In this document: piece after piece, positions 29,730 through 42,223 of the stretch
How the letters are laid out: each line of letters begins with the position of its first letter
Position numbering within the stretch: the stretch's first letter is position 1
Source: Antedon mediterranea
Lineage: Eukaryota > Echinodermata > Crinoidea > Comatulida > Antedonidae
Assembly: GCF_964355755.1 (NCBI RefSeq)
Contig: NC_092678.1
Span: forward strand, 23,922 to 87,921
Direction of reading: 5' to 3'
DNA: 64,000 nucleotides
Position numbers and translations under genes: made by a program
Notes under the pieces: generated by a model
Seen by the model: only the letters and a program-made list of their open reading frames with translations
Database searches by the model: none
Told to the model about the DNA's origin: nothing

Positions 29730-30770
29730 TACTCTTTAGTTTAGTTTAGTTATAATGGGAAAGTTTAGGCGATGCCTTTTTAATCCCATATCAACTACAT
29801 TGTGTTGATGCGATTCTTGAAGGTGTTAGTGGTCTCAGAATTGACAACGTCGGCTGGTAAACTGTTCCAATGGTTTATTACTCGTTGCGAGAAGGTATAA
29901 TGTCTTCTGCAGTTCAATCCTTTATGGAAAATAGGCTTGAAAAATCTCAGGTGATGCCCTCGAGTAATTCTGCTAATGTTACTTCTCATTTGGAAAAAGT
30001 CATCCTTGGCTACACCCTCGAAATCTTTAACAATTTTATATGCTTTAATCAGGTCACCTCGAATTCTTCTGTCATACAAGGTTGTTAGGCCAAGAAGCTT
30101 TAAACGATCTTCATATGAATATGAACGGATACATGGAACTAATTTAGTCGCACGACGTTGTACTCTTTCAATTACATTTATGTCCTTTTGAAGATACGGA
30201 TTCCATACTTGAACACAAAATTCGAGATGTGGGCGTACATAATGCTTGTAGATGACGTTAAAACAGTCCTTATACATATTATTATACGAAAGTCCTTCGA
30301 TGCTTCTTAAACAATTCATGGCCCGCTGAGATACTTTGGTGCAGTGTTGGCTTGGTTTACAGTCATTAGTAAGTACTCCTAGGTCCTTTATTTTCTCAAC
30401 TGTTTCCAGTAGTTCAACTTCATCTATTTGGTATTTAAAATGAACATTTGAATGTCCGAAGTGCATCGGCATGCATTTGTTTTTATTAAAAGCCAACATC
30501 CATTCTTTACTCCACTGCAGTGCATTGTTTAAAGATTCTTGTAATGTCCATCATTTCTGTTGTTAACTACTGAGTAGATCTTTGTATCATCAGCAAATAG
30601 CTTTATATGACTAGACACATACTTTGGTAGGTCATTTATATATAATGCAAACAATGTAGGGCCCAACACCGAGCCTTGTGGAACTCCACTAATTACATCA
30701 GCCCAACTGGAAGAAGCATGACGCACTTTGACTCTTTGTTGTGTGTTATCAAGAAAATCTTTGCATGCCT
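29730..30770 (-). mobile_element. 5'-truncated CR1-group LINE, frameshifted
   Basis: The minus strand reads the last third of a reverse transcriptase. It starts at KDFLDNTQQRV, then ISGVPQGSVLGPTLFALYIN and the catalytic box LFADDTKIY (positions 30529-30726). After one frameshift near 30510 it gives WMLAFNKNKCMPMHFG, LGVLTNDCKPSQH, YVRPHLEFCVQVWNPYL, the ERVQRRATK motif and a C-terminal tail ending at 29795. It belongs to a different subfamily from the LINE at 2.2-5.1 kb (FADD versus YADD, and a different tail). Confidence 0.92.
29795..30499 (-). pseudogene. LINE reverse transcriptase C-terminal part
   Basis: A frame of 234 codons carrying the thumb and the conserved IERVQRRATKLVP and INHWNSLPADVVNS tail motifs. 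It is separated from the active-site segment by a frameshift, so it is not functional. Confidence 0.92.
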
Positions 30771-31795
30771 AATGCTGTTGAATACGAACGCCCCGCTGAA
30801 TAAACGCCCTCCTCAGATAATAGAATGCTTACACAATATTAGGCTACAACATTATTTGTAGTAGAATTCATTAAAACATTAAACACAATTTACCAAGCAT
30901 TTTGATACAATTTTAAATATCAGCTAATTTATTCGTGTATTTCTACAAAATCAAATTAAACAAATAATTCTTTAATTTTAATTTGTAGATTGTACATGTA
31001 GACTGGCTTCGATTACTTTTCTCTTTAGAAGTAGGCCTATTAGAAACAAATACTGTAACACAATTTTAAGTATGCATCGCATACACTGCACCAACTTTGT
31101 TTTGCAATGGGGTTTTTCGGGTTCTTGTATTAGTATTTTTTATTTTTTATTTTTTTCATTTTCCGCCTTGAGCACTCTGGAGTGGTATGTGCGCTATAAA
31201 AATCTTATTATTATTATTATTATTATTAGTCATTATTACTGTAATGAAACGTACGCCTATCATCAGTTTTACTACCAAGTACTACAACGTTTAACCGGTT
31301 TTTTTTTTTTTTATAGTACAGTTGTCCAAATTCTGTATTATGAAGTGTTATTAAAGTGGATTTGCGCCACCTATAATTGCATTGCACTGGTACGGTGGCA
31401 AGCGTGACAATTTAAAACATACGTTTCGCAATTTGTTTTACGTTACATAGCAACAATTTATCGACGACGGGCAGATGTAGACTCTCCCACATTTTGCATG
31501 CGACTGACATGTTAAGCTTCCAATCTCTTAACCATTAATTACTGTAATGTTAAATAGACCGTGATATAGACAACAATTAGCAAACACAATGCACTTTAAA
31601 TGACAAATTAGTTAGGGCACACGCTTCTTGTCAAGGCCTACCTCATCCTCAATTCCTTACTCGTTGTCGCAAAGTAAACTTCTATTTAAAGTGAGATTCG
31701 ACAGGACTTTGGAATATAGCACATGGCCAGAAAATATTAAGGTATGAGAACTGATAAAGTACTCGGATAGCTAGAGGTGCATATGTCTCTTTGAC
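30771..31795. other. Intergenic stretch with a LINE/SINE-like 3' tail
   Basis: No gene recognised. Around 31130-31230 a segment ending GTGCGCTATAAAAATC and then (TTA)n resembles the GCGCTATATAA...(ATT)n ends of CR1-group retroelements. The same tail type ends the LINE fragment at 50.7 kb. A T-run lies at 31299-31311. Confidence 0.5.
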
Positions 31796-33986
31796 TGTGC
31801 TCGCCGGATATTGTTAGTAACATGGGACATCTCACGCATGTTTGTGAGATGCAACAATACCGGATATTGTTAGTAACATGGGACATCTCACGTATGTTTA
31901 TGAGATGCAACAATACCGGATATTGTTAGTAGCCTAACATGGATGGGACATCTCACGTATGTTTGTGAGATGCAACAATATCGGATATTGTTAGTAACAT
32001 GGATGGGGACATCTCACGTATGTTTGTGAGATGCAACAATACCGGATATTGTTAGTAACATGGGACATCTCACGTATGTTTATGAGATGCAACAATACCG
32101 GATATTGTTAGTAACATGGATGGGACATCTCACGTATGTTTGTGAGATGCAACAATATCGGATATTGTTAGTAACATGGATGGGGACATCTCACGTATGT
32201 TTGTGAGATGCAACAATATCGGATATTGTTAGTAACATGGATGGGGACATCTCACGTATGTTTGTGAGATGCAATAATACCGGATATTGTTAGTAACATG
32301 GATGGGGACATCTCACGTATGTTTGTGAGATGCAATAATACCGGATATTGTTAGTAACATGGATGGGGACATCTCACGTATGTTTGTGAGATGCAACAAT
32401 ACCGGATATTGTTAGTAACATGGGACATCTCACGTATGTTTGTGAGATGCAACAATATCGGATATTGTTAGTAACATGGATGGGGACATCTCACGTATGT
32501 TTGTGAGATGCAACAATACCGGATATTGTTAGTAACATGGATGGGGACATCTCACGTATGTTTGTGAGATGCAATAATACCGGATATTGTTAGTAACATG
32601 GATGGGGACATCTCACGTATGTTTATGAGATGCAACAATACCGGATATTGTTAGTAACATGGATGGGACATCTCACGTATGTTTGTGAGATGCAACAATA
32701 TCGGATATTGTTAGTAACATGGATGGGGACATCTCACGTATGTTTGTGAGATATAACAATACCGGATATTGTTAGTAACATGGGACATCTCACGTATGTT
32801 TATGAGATGCAACAATACCGGATATTGTTAGTAACATGGATGGGACATCTCACGTATGTTTGTGAGATGCAACAATATCGGATATTGTTAGTAACATGGA
32901 TGGGGACATCTCACGTATGTTTGTGAGATGCAACAATATCGGATATTGTTAGTAACATGGATGGGGACATCTCACGTATGTTTGTGAGATGCAACAATAC
33001 CGGATATTGTTAGTAACATGGGACATCTCACGTATGTTTATGAGATGCAACAATACGGGATTTAGTAACATGGGACATCTCACGTATGTTTATGAGATGC
33101 AACAATACCGGATATTGTTAGTAACATGGATGGGACATCTCACGTATGTTTGTGAGATGCAACAATATCGGATATTGTTAGTAACATGGATGGGAACATC
33201 TCACGTATGTTTGTGAGATGCAACAATACCGGATATAGTAACATGGGACATCTCACGTATGTTTATGAGATGCAACAATACGGGATTTAGTAACATGGGA
33301 CATCTCACGTATGTTTATGAGATGCAACAATACCGGATATTGTTAGTAACATGGATGGGGACATCTCACGTATGTTTATGAGATGCAACAATACCGGATA
33401 TTGTTAGTAACATGGATGGGACATCTCACGTATGTTTGTGAGATGCAATAATACCGGATATTGTTAGTAACATGGATGGGGACATCTCACGTATGTTTGT
33501 GAGATGCAACAATACCGGATATTGTTAGTAACATGGGACATCTCACGTATGTTTATGAGATGCAACAATACGGGATTTAGTAACATGGGACATCTCACGT
33601 ATGTTTATGAGATGCAACAATACCGGATATTGTTAGTAACATGGATGGGGACATCTCACGTATGTTTGTGAGATGCAATGATACCGGATATTGTTAGTAA
33701 CATGGATGGGGACATCTCACGTATGTTTGTGAGATGCAACAATACCGGATATTGTTAGTAACATGGGACATCTCACGTATGTTTATGAGATGCAACAATA
33801 CCGGATATTGTTAGTAACATGGATGGGACATCTCACACCGTATGTTTGTGAGATGCAACAATATCGGATATTGTTAGTAACATGGATGGGGACATCTCAC
33901 GTATGTTTATGAGATGCAACAATACCGGATATTGTTAGTAACATGGATGGGGACATCTCACGTATGTTTTTGAGATGCAATAATAC
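31796..33986. repeat. 55-61-bp minisatellite with a hairpin in every unit
   Basis: About 37 tandem units containing CCGGATATTGTTAGTAACAT, a variable GGATGGG part, then CATCTCACGTATGTTTGTGA and GATGCAACAATA. CATCTCAC and GTGAGATG are inverted copies around an eight-base loop, so each unit can fold. The GTG/ATG variants keep at least a seven-base stem. Units come in length classes of about 61, 60, 55 and 46 bases. The array lies between the LINE and the Roc-COR gene. Confidence 0.96.
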
Positions 33987-34390
33987 ACTAATAATAATTA
34001 AAGAGGGATTTATGTTTAATTAACGTCATGCGCCTGCGCTAAGATTAATAATATAGTGATGTAATTATCTACAAACATAAATACATTAAATAGTATTTAT
34101 CTTTAACCAATGCAAATAGAGTACAAATAATGAATCTGGATGATAATTAAAACAGAGTTAAATCAGAATAGACTGCAGCAGCAGCAGCATCGATAATTAT
34201 CCATCTTTAACAATAAAACTCTGCGCGTTGTCATCTTGATACAGGAAATAATATTATTTAAGTTGTATGCATTGCAGGTGCAACATCATTTCGTTCAACT
34301 ATCAAATTAGAAAACGATCTTACATTACAAAATATACTTTGACAGCCATTTAAATGAATTCTGCGATCATAACAACACGAACAAGAAAAA
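33987..34390 (+). promoter_or_regulatory. Upstream region of the Roc-COR gene
   Basis: The 400 bases between the hairpin array and the first coding exon hold no other gene. A (GCA)n tract lies at 34172-34188. The 5' UTR must start here if exon 1 is the first exon. No clear TATA box. Confidence 0.35.
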
Positions 34391-36102
34391 ATGTATTTTA
34401 AAGATCATATTGGATACAAAATGAAAGTAATATTTGTTGGAAAAGATGGAAGCGGAAAGTCGAGCGCGATTAGATATCTTACAGACAACGGTGAGAATGT
34501 ACAATCAACGGGGACGACGACAACAAATGAAGTTCTTGCCAGTACGGAACTTTGGTTTCCATTTCAAACTAACGGTAAGTGATTAATTATTTAAATGCTT
34601 GTAGATCCGATTTAACTTTATTTAAATTATGTATTCGTCTCAATGAATGAACACACGGGCATTATAAATAACAGGGAAAACATGAGACTATTAGGGACCG
34701 AAAGTCAAAAGTAATACTGTACTAATCTATTAAAACGAGTAATATTTCAAAATTATCGTATACCAAATTGATATTAATTTATATCTATATTATTTCAACC
34801 TATGTTTATAATGAGATAATAATGGATCAAAGCATAACAGAGGTCATTTAACTGAAGACATCACATAGGTCTATTTTTCTTTGATTAATCACCCTGACGA
34901 AAAGACAATTCTTAACATTACCATCACATAATAATAACGATAAACGAATAAAACATCTGAGCCTGAAATTATATATAATGTGGGCCTAGTTGTTGCAACA
35001 GTTATGATAGTATTATATTACTCCTACTTGGATAAACTAATTAAATTCATGAACTATGCCTTTTCTCTAGATGATTACAAGCTAGAAGCAGGTGTTCCAC
35101 AAAATAAAGAGAGGCAAACATAACTAATGTATTGCAACATTGACGACGCATATTATGTATAATCAACAAGAATAACAGATCTTTAGATTTAGACTTTCGA
35201 AATTAATCTTTTGAGTTTTAAGTCAGTTTAATATATTGATTATTACAGATTCTGATTTTAACAACACATTCTCTGAGGAAGAGCAAATACTTTGCTTTGA
35301 ATTGTGGAATTATTCCAGTAATAGTAAGGTAGTACCTATCATGTATATACAACATTTGCTAACTTGAGCCTGATCCTAGTCTAGGCGCAGTAACACGTAG
35401 AGATTGTCAACTTGGCTAAACCATGGCTTACAGTAATTACGTAAAAAATTGATTAAAACAAATTAGTAAATAGGTTTTTAACAAATTACCTTTATTTTCT
35501 CCAGATATCTCGGAAATGTCAAGACTTAGCAATGTCAAACACGTGTGTTTACATCATTATTTCGAACATGGCGGAAGAGGATTCACTGAGCGGCATCATC
35601 GACAGTTTAAATGTTGTTCAAACTAAAGTAAATACACGGAATATCATTAAAGCATTTATCAATGAACATAAACGAAAGTAAAATGTTAGTTCATTATTAA
35701 AACATGATTATTGTCTTGTTTAGGCTCCTGGTGTTCCCGTGACGATTGTAGGCACTCATTCGGATGACATGGTGCTTGATAAAAGGCAAGAATGGTTAAG
35801 TTCGTTGCAACAAGTTTTACAGAAATGTAAAGTGAAACAAGAAGAGAAAATAAAGGAAGAACTTGAACATCTTCAGTAAGATTTCATTAGGTCAATATTA
35901 TTTATTGTTTAATAGGAATTGTTTGCTTCAGTAAGAAAATAATAATTAAATATAACAATTTGTTATTTCTTTTAACAGACAATTAAATGATACAAATACT
36001 TCGATAAAATTATCAAGTTGCCGCCAGAATATGTCGGATTTACTAAAAGCTATCTCAAACATTCAAACTAATATGGTGTGTACAAGTATTACTACAGGAA
36101 AG
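34391..36102 (+). CDS. Roc-COR gene exons 1-5: Roc GTPase domain
   Basis: Exons: 34391-34574, 35249-35328, 35505-35627, 35724-35875 and 35979-36102. Together they give residues 1-221: P-loop GKDGSGKSS, a threonine-rich switch region (STGTTTTNE), FELWNYS at the G3 place, the strand VYIIISNM, and VTIVGTHSDD for nucleotide specificity, followed by a helical, lysine/glutamate-rich segment (KQEEKIKEELEHL). Phases agree throughout. Confidence 0.82.
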
Positions 36103-39100
36103 GTAAACATTATTAATTCATGATTATTTAAAAGTATCGTATTATAAACCAATGTATTCGTCGTAAAATTTAGTTTTGAGAAATGAGAATTTTAGTTTTA
36201 TGTTGTATGTTTGACAATTGAACACAGGTATTTCTCATATTAGGGGTTCGACGAACTACGGAGGGTAATCACAACAACCGCATTAAGTAATGGACGTTGG
36301 CTTAATTTTAAAAACAAGATGAATGAATCAACTATGAGTAAATTGTACAACGAACTTCATTCTTTAACTACATTTGGAGTTATTTTATTGACGTTGGATA
36401 AGTTTAAAAATCTTGCACATACGTGTGACATACACAGTTGCAAGGACGTATCCACAACGTTGGAAATCCTAAGAGAAATGGTAAGATGAAATGCAGGCTA
36501 TTGGCCTTTCTTAAATAAATGTGGATATTAGGATTGTGCCAATAATCTAATTATCGTTTGATTACAGGGAGTCGTGTCTTACTTGGCCAAATATGTTGAT
36601 TTTCCGGGTAACACACCTTCATGTTTACCATCGATCATATGTATAAATCAGGCTTCTTTTCAAGAGGTACTACACTCTATCCATTTAGAAGATTGTACAA
36701 AGGCATTCAAATTTGAAAGTAAACGATTTTGGCCAAAATCAAGCAATGACAAACGACCGGATCCTCTCATCCTCGTGAGAGCTATAGAAGAAATTCCTAC
36801 TCAGGGAGTGATAAGAGAATGTTTATTTCCTTTAATTTTACAGGTAAGTTAATTTCGCCCAATCGATCATTTTTAATGTTTAATGTCAAATTATAAGTTC
36901 TTTGTGTGGTCAATGTTGTTTCATTATGTTTCAGAAATTCGAGCTAACTGAGGAACAAATATTGCTGATAATTGAATATTTAATAACACTTGGAATTCTG
37001 GTTCTAAAAGAAGGTACTTATAACGATGAAGAGGATATTCAATGTCTTCAACTTCCTCATTTTCCGGCTCTTTCCACTAAACGGTGCTATTATATCACCT
37101 GGATGGAAAACTTTCCAGATATTGAACCAGTAGGTATATTCAACTTCCTCAATTTCTCGCTCTTTCCACTAAACGGTGCTAATCACAATCAGAACTATCT
37201 ATATATTATAAGCAGTAGGATATATTTAACCTTTACTTTGATAAATAAATAAATCTACACTTTTTGTTTGCATTGTGTTTTGTATTTTATAGAGGCTTAA
37301 CTGGACTTCAGCACTGTTTGATGGGGATTTAGAAATTGGCATACGTTACGTTTTTCCCTTTGGAATTCCTGATGGCTTTGATGATCGTTTAATGTGTGTT
37401 TGTTGTCAGATGTGCTATAGAGGACGCTACAAGCACCACTGGAAACATGGGTTACTTGCTAAAATTGATCAGGTAAAATGGTTACAAAAACTAGCCATCA
37501 TGTGAATGTTACTAAGAAACTTGATTGAAACAATTAATTTTACTGGTACTGTAATGATGACGCAACCATTCAATCAGTAACCAAGTACCAGTATCAGTTT
37601 TAAATTCGATACTTGTTTCTGTAAATGATATTCTATTGGTTACCATGCATTTGGTTTGCATGCCAATACAATTTCAATCATGGTCTAAGTAACTCTCTTC
37701 CAATCTTCCTGTGAGGAAATTAATTATTCTGCTCTTTCAACATATTCCATGATCTAAATAACTTAAATATCTTCAAGTGCTGTGTGGCGAGGATAGGCCA
37801 TATTAACGGTATGTAACCAACTATTTTACTCTTTAACAAGGCCATGACTGCAATCGCGTGCTCAAGTTAGTTAGTGTTTACCGACCAACCAACAGACCGA
37901 CTGACCAACCGACATAGTGAGCTGTGGAGTCGCGTTGCACGCGCCTAAACACATAATGGGGGCGAACGTCTATTTCAAAATGATTTGATATTCCAAATTA
38001 GTGTGTTGATACGTACTGCTATTATAATTTAATTTCAAAACTTTTCATTTGAATTTAATTCATAATTTAAATCCTTATGGAACTATAGGCCTACTCTGAA
38101 AGATACGAACTCCGCCTCAAGACTCCGTCCTCAATTTGAATCATCCCAACCTATAGTCTAAAAGTAATAATGAATTCAGATTTGAGTAACACAAATTAAA
38201 TATATTGTAGCGTGGTTTTTAGCCTACAGCAATCGAGTTATCGATCATAATTGTTGTGAGATTGCTATCTCTGCAGCATACTAATCCATCTCGTGGACAC
38301 AACTCAACAATCTACTTTGATTAATCCAAGCATGAATTGATAATAAACATGACAGTAGATTAACTTTGGTTTATGAGTAGTGCTTGTGTTTTACAGGTTT
38401 TAATTCACCTGTCATCTCAGAGGCAGCAAGACTCTGATGAACACATAATAGTTTTTACAGGAAGAATAACTGTTGACGAAGAAGAAGGGGAACGTAAGGC
38501 TACCAAAGTATTGTGGACACAACTTGCAATTGTTCTTCATGAAACGGAAATATATATATCTCAGTGGCCAGGTTTACTGAGAAAGGTAAAGCTAGATGTT
38601 GTACACGTTTTGATAGTATGGATTTGTTTGCTTTATACAATGTGAGTGATCGTGATTAGATTAGAAACCGATTACTAAAGCACACAAAATGAAGTAATGT
38701 TCAAGTACATTCATTTACTGCAGGTGTTTATACAACCTGGTCCATGGTACTTTGAAGGTGAAGCCCCCACTCAACCTGTACATATACCTCTCATCGATTG
38801 CTTTCATTTTTTGGATAAGGGGGAAGATTCATTGGAAATATCAATAGACGAACAGTTGTTTCACGTAGACTTGCATGAACTACTGCCTCGAACAGGTAAT
38901 TTGTTTTTATTGCATAAATATGTTGTTTAACAGGGAAATTAATCTACTCCAAAACAATTAATATTAATATGTTGTTTAACAGGTAAATTAATCTACTCCA
39001 AAACAATTATTCATTATATAGTTTGAATTTATTGTAGGTCTAAATGTTGCGATATAAAAACATAATCGTGAAAACAAATTGAGTATAAAAGACAAACTAA

Positions 39101-40185
39101 TTGACAGGAGACAGCACCAATCAATGGCCTATTAATTAACTACGTCACTAAAATATCTGTGTTTGCCTACCTTTTAACAACATTATTTCCACATAAGTAC
39201 GTTCTTCTTGTTGACCTTTACCATGCAATAATATTGATTTCAACTTGATTTTTATTACCTTGATGGAACAAAATCCAAAGTATCAACACTTTTACTGATG
39301 ATGCGACTGCAATTGAATGACATCATTCGACTGCTGCTGTAAAATATATTTATGATAAGGTTTATACAATTGTTCTTGAAAAAATATCTGGTTTCAAACA
39401 AATCAATTAGATAATTTACGACTAAACAACTTACTAAACTTTGAGAAAATATCAAGACAAAAAACAAAATTTTTCACTAAAATTAGGTAAAGTTTAAACT
39501 TGATAATAATGTTGTATTACAAAATAATTCACAGATGATAACAAGTTGAATATTGTAGAATGGTTTGATTGGCTTTCTTCACTTGAAAGTGAATACACAC
39601 AAGATAGCAATACGCCGATAGAAACGTTTGATGTTGTTGGTGCTGGTCCCTTAGTCGTCACCACCAAGATGGAACAACCCACAAAAAATAAAGGGACAGT
39701 TAAATGGGATCTGCAAGGCGATAACACCAATGGCCAATTAAAAGAGCTGAGTAACGTAGAGTTTCAAACGGTAATTATTATTTCAATTTCATTTTCATTT
39801 ATTTTTTTCAAAATAAGATTAAATAAATTATTATAATTTACACTATAAGCCCGTTATTAATATATCGTAAAAACATAACATGATCCATATACGCTATTGA
39901 AACAAGTGTAGGCTTATGGCAATCAATTTAATGTTTAATTGATGGAATAAATCTTTAATATAAATTGTGTTTTTTAACCAAATGCAGGCCGTGGCTAAAT
40001 TTGTAGCAAATATCATTACACAGTCTTTTTCAAAACTGGCATTAGAAATGGAACAAACTAAACAAGGATCAACTCGTATTGAGGAGAAGTCTGTCTCAGT
40101 TTTGGAGAAAACATTGAATAGAAAGTCACACAGTCGACGGCTATCGAAGTCGTCAACAAAAAGCAAAACATGTGAAATACTTTGA
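34391..40185 (+). CDS. Roc-COR-like GTPase (ROCO family), complete, 13 exons
   Basis: Thirteen GT-AG exons join into one frame of 781 residues. ROCO proteins are GTPases in which a Ras-like Roc domain is followed by a COR dimerisation domain (LRRK2, MFHAS1 and many invertebrate members). Here the P-loop GKDGSGKS (17-24) sits almost at the start, so no LRR or ankyrin region precedes it. G4 is GTHSD (139-143), in the THxD form usual for Roc. The G3 position reads FELWNYS (about 78-84) without the usual DxxG. Exons 6-9 fit COR (EILREMGVVSYL), and exons 10-13 form a C-terminal region I cannot assign, ending in a basic Ser/Lys tail. Function is unknown; a signalling or immune role would be a guess. 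The first of two in-frame ATGs (34391, 34421) was taken. Confidence 0.8.
35071..35091 (+). CDS. Possible 21-base cassette exon of the Roc-COR gene
   Basis: Between exons 1 and 2, a pyrimidine tract and acceptor (TTTTCTCTAG) precede ATGATTACAAGCTAGAAGCA with a following G and a GT. The 21 bases keep phase and would insert seven residues (DYKLEAD) into the Roc domain between G1 and G3. The donor (GGTGTTCC) is weak, so this is only a candidate. Confidence 0.25.
36244..37472 (+). CDS. Roc-COR gene exons 6-9: COR-like domain
   Basis: Exons: 36244-36480, 36568-36843, 36935-37129 and 37293-37472 (residues 222-517). The run LEILREMGVVSYL, then SIICINQASFQEVL, LTEEQILLIIEYLITLGI and the cysteine-rich LMCVCCQMCYRG follows the winged-helix-like COR pattern. 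Family assignment rests on order and pattern, not on a search. Confidence 0.72.
37139..37182 (+). repeat. Duplicate of part of Roc-COR exon 8 placed just after its donor
   Basis: CTCTTTCCACTAAACGGTGC and the preceding TTCAACTTCCTCA occur in exon 8 (37048-37091) and again ten bases after the donor at 37130. It is a single duplication across an exon-intron junction. Confidence 0.85.
38397..40185 (+). CDS. Roc-COR gene exons 10-13: C-terminal region
   Basis: Exons: 38397-38585, 38724-38895, 39535-39770 and 39988-40185 (stop TGA 40183-40185), residues 518-781. No kinase domain is present. Visible features are VFIQPGPWYFEGEAP, DDNKLNIVEWFDWL, and a basic tail with SHSRRLSKSSTKSK. I do not recognise a named domain. 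Confidence 0.75.
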
Positions 40186-42056
40186 TTGAATGTACTAGCT
40201 ACAATTGTTAACGAACCACCTGTTTATTATTGGTATCCAATGCGAACACCTGTTTATTATTGGTATCCAAGGCGAACAAATACGTTGTTCTCCGTGATAC
40301 ACTGTAGAGCTAAATAAGGCTATACAGTTTACTGTTTTTTACATAAGGTAAAAACTACGCATATTAGCATGATTATTGAGAAATCAATTTAAAAATCTAT
40401 ATTTCTTAGGAACACTTACATTTATGTCGACGTTTGTGCTCATGTGTACTTTAAAACGTATTGGCTCGATATCACGCACTCCAGTGCGATTTGTATAGTG
40501 GGCCTAGATATTTTAACAGTTACGTTTCTTTATTTGTAGGCCTATATACTTCGTACTGCATGAACGGGTAAACAAACGCAAAATAAGAAATAGCATTAGT
40601 ATAAGGTTTATCTGGAGGGTGTAGTATTCATATAATTATATGTACTAGATGGTACGCTCGCGTACCATGCCCACAGATGGTTCTCGAATACATAATAGGC
40701 GTAATTTCAGCGTTAAAAAACTGGCGATTTCAAATGTACGTACCGCAGGACAATAATACATGTCGTTTACAGAAACGAATAAATAGACACTGTGATTTAT
40801 GTACTAAACTAAAATTAGCACCCTGGGAATTACTTCCGAAAAAGAAACTTGTCACAAAATGAGACCAATTGTTTAAGTCAAATTTAAACAAACTTAATTT
40901 GTGTTTTATATGTAACATTAGGGTTGAGGGATGGGGAAGAGGATGGGTGCAAAGAGGAACAATTTTTAAATATATTCTTTATCCATTTAGTAACGGAATA
41001 TTAATTGTTTTCATGTTTTACAACTAATATACCACAAACACAGTAAAACATTGCGATGTAATACTTGTTGAAACTATCACCGTCCTAGTCGATTGAAAAG
41101 TACAGTACATGTAACGATACATCACTACGACGTGTATATGTTTATATAATGTAAAACAATTTGTGAAAACCACCTCTATTCGGGGCAAATCATAAATTCG
41201 ATTTAATCGTCAATATATATTAAATTATCTAACTCAACTTAATTAGTAGGCCTAATGGTTTTCAATTCTTTCTTAGAGCCAATTCATACTTAAGTTGGTT
41301 CCTACCCTACCCACCAAAGTTGTTCTGCGTTTAGGGCATGTGATGCACTGTAAGCCTATCCTCTACTGGATTTACAACGCTACTCATGCCAGTGAGGGAA
41401 GAGTGATGATGTGGATGGTTTAACTGCAATAATAAATATTTGTACATAAATATACGGCGACTGAAAACGCTAGCTCATTATCCGTTTAAAAAAAAATTTA
41501 TATCCAACATCTGCAGCACAGATTGAAAAAAAAAATGGATCGAATTTCTGTTATGAGTATACAGTACTTGCCTTTACGACGCCTGAGGGAATAGACACTT
41601 GTGGAACAGAGATTGGAATGTTCCATTTATCGCAAATCAATACATTTGTAAAAACGTATATTAAATCTATCAAAATAGCATTTTTTAAATAAAATCGGCC
41701 TGTCTTCAACATTATGATGCTGTACTCGAACTGTTCAACCGGTTTTCAGCTATTAAAAACAATTATCGTAGGAGGAGATAGGAAAATGCGAAGTGTCCTC
41801 GTATTATTGTGTGCGGGTATTTTTCAAATTAGACATCCATTAGACAGTGTATACCACGATCGGAAAACACCCCTATTTGGGGCAAATCGTTGAACCTAAA
41901 TTCGTTTTAATCGTCAATAACTAATTATAGAATTCAATTTAATTAGTAAACAGGGTTACATCAGGTGGTTAAAATCAGTACCTAAAGTACGAACCAACTT
42001 TACATACCATCGAGTAAACATTCTAGAAATAACGCGCGATTTACCGAATTTTGCCC
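40186..42056. other. Intergenic region downstream of the Roc-COR gene
   Basis: No exon recognised. GAACACCTGTTTATTATTGG is tandemly duplicated at about 40215-40275. AATAAA at 40778-40783 is a possible polyadenylation signal for the Roc-COR gene. The rest is AT-rich single-copy sequence with scattered TAGGCCTA words. Confidence 0.5.
40649..40668. other. Perfect 9-bp inverted repeat ATGGTACGC/GCGTACCAT
   Basis: The 20 bases ATGGTACGCTCGCGTACCAT form two nine-base arms separated by two bases. It stands alone in AT-rich intergenic DNA. It may be the end of an unrecognised element. Confidence 0.7.
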
Positions 42057-42223
42057 TTAAGCCTTGTCTACACTATCAAACTTTATGTATCAAAAAAGTG
42101 TGATGTGCCCATATATGGACATGATGATGTCACATCACTACCATATTTAAGCATAGCACTACCATATATGGGCACATCAAAATTTTTTGACACATAAAGT
42201 TTGATCGTGTAGACAAGGCTTTA
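42057..42223. mobile_element. Harbinger-like MITE, about 161 bp, flanked by TTA
   Basis: The left arm AGCCTTGTCTACACTATCAA with the following CTTTATGT and GATGTGCCCATATATGG is mirrored by the right arm (42160-42220) as a reverse complement with few mismatches, so the element is nearly one hairpin. TTA lies on both sides (42057-42059, 42221-42223). That matches the three-base target duplication of PIF/Harbinger elements. No coding capacity. Confidence 0.85.

Noticed and set aside
31796-33986. CRISPR-like array
   Set aside because: Units are contiguous without unique spacers, and this is eukaryotic DNA; it is a minisatellite.
40677-40862. Open frame of 61 codons downstream of the Roc-COR gene
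   Set aside because: No splice signals, no homology recognised, and the length is expected by chance.
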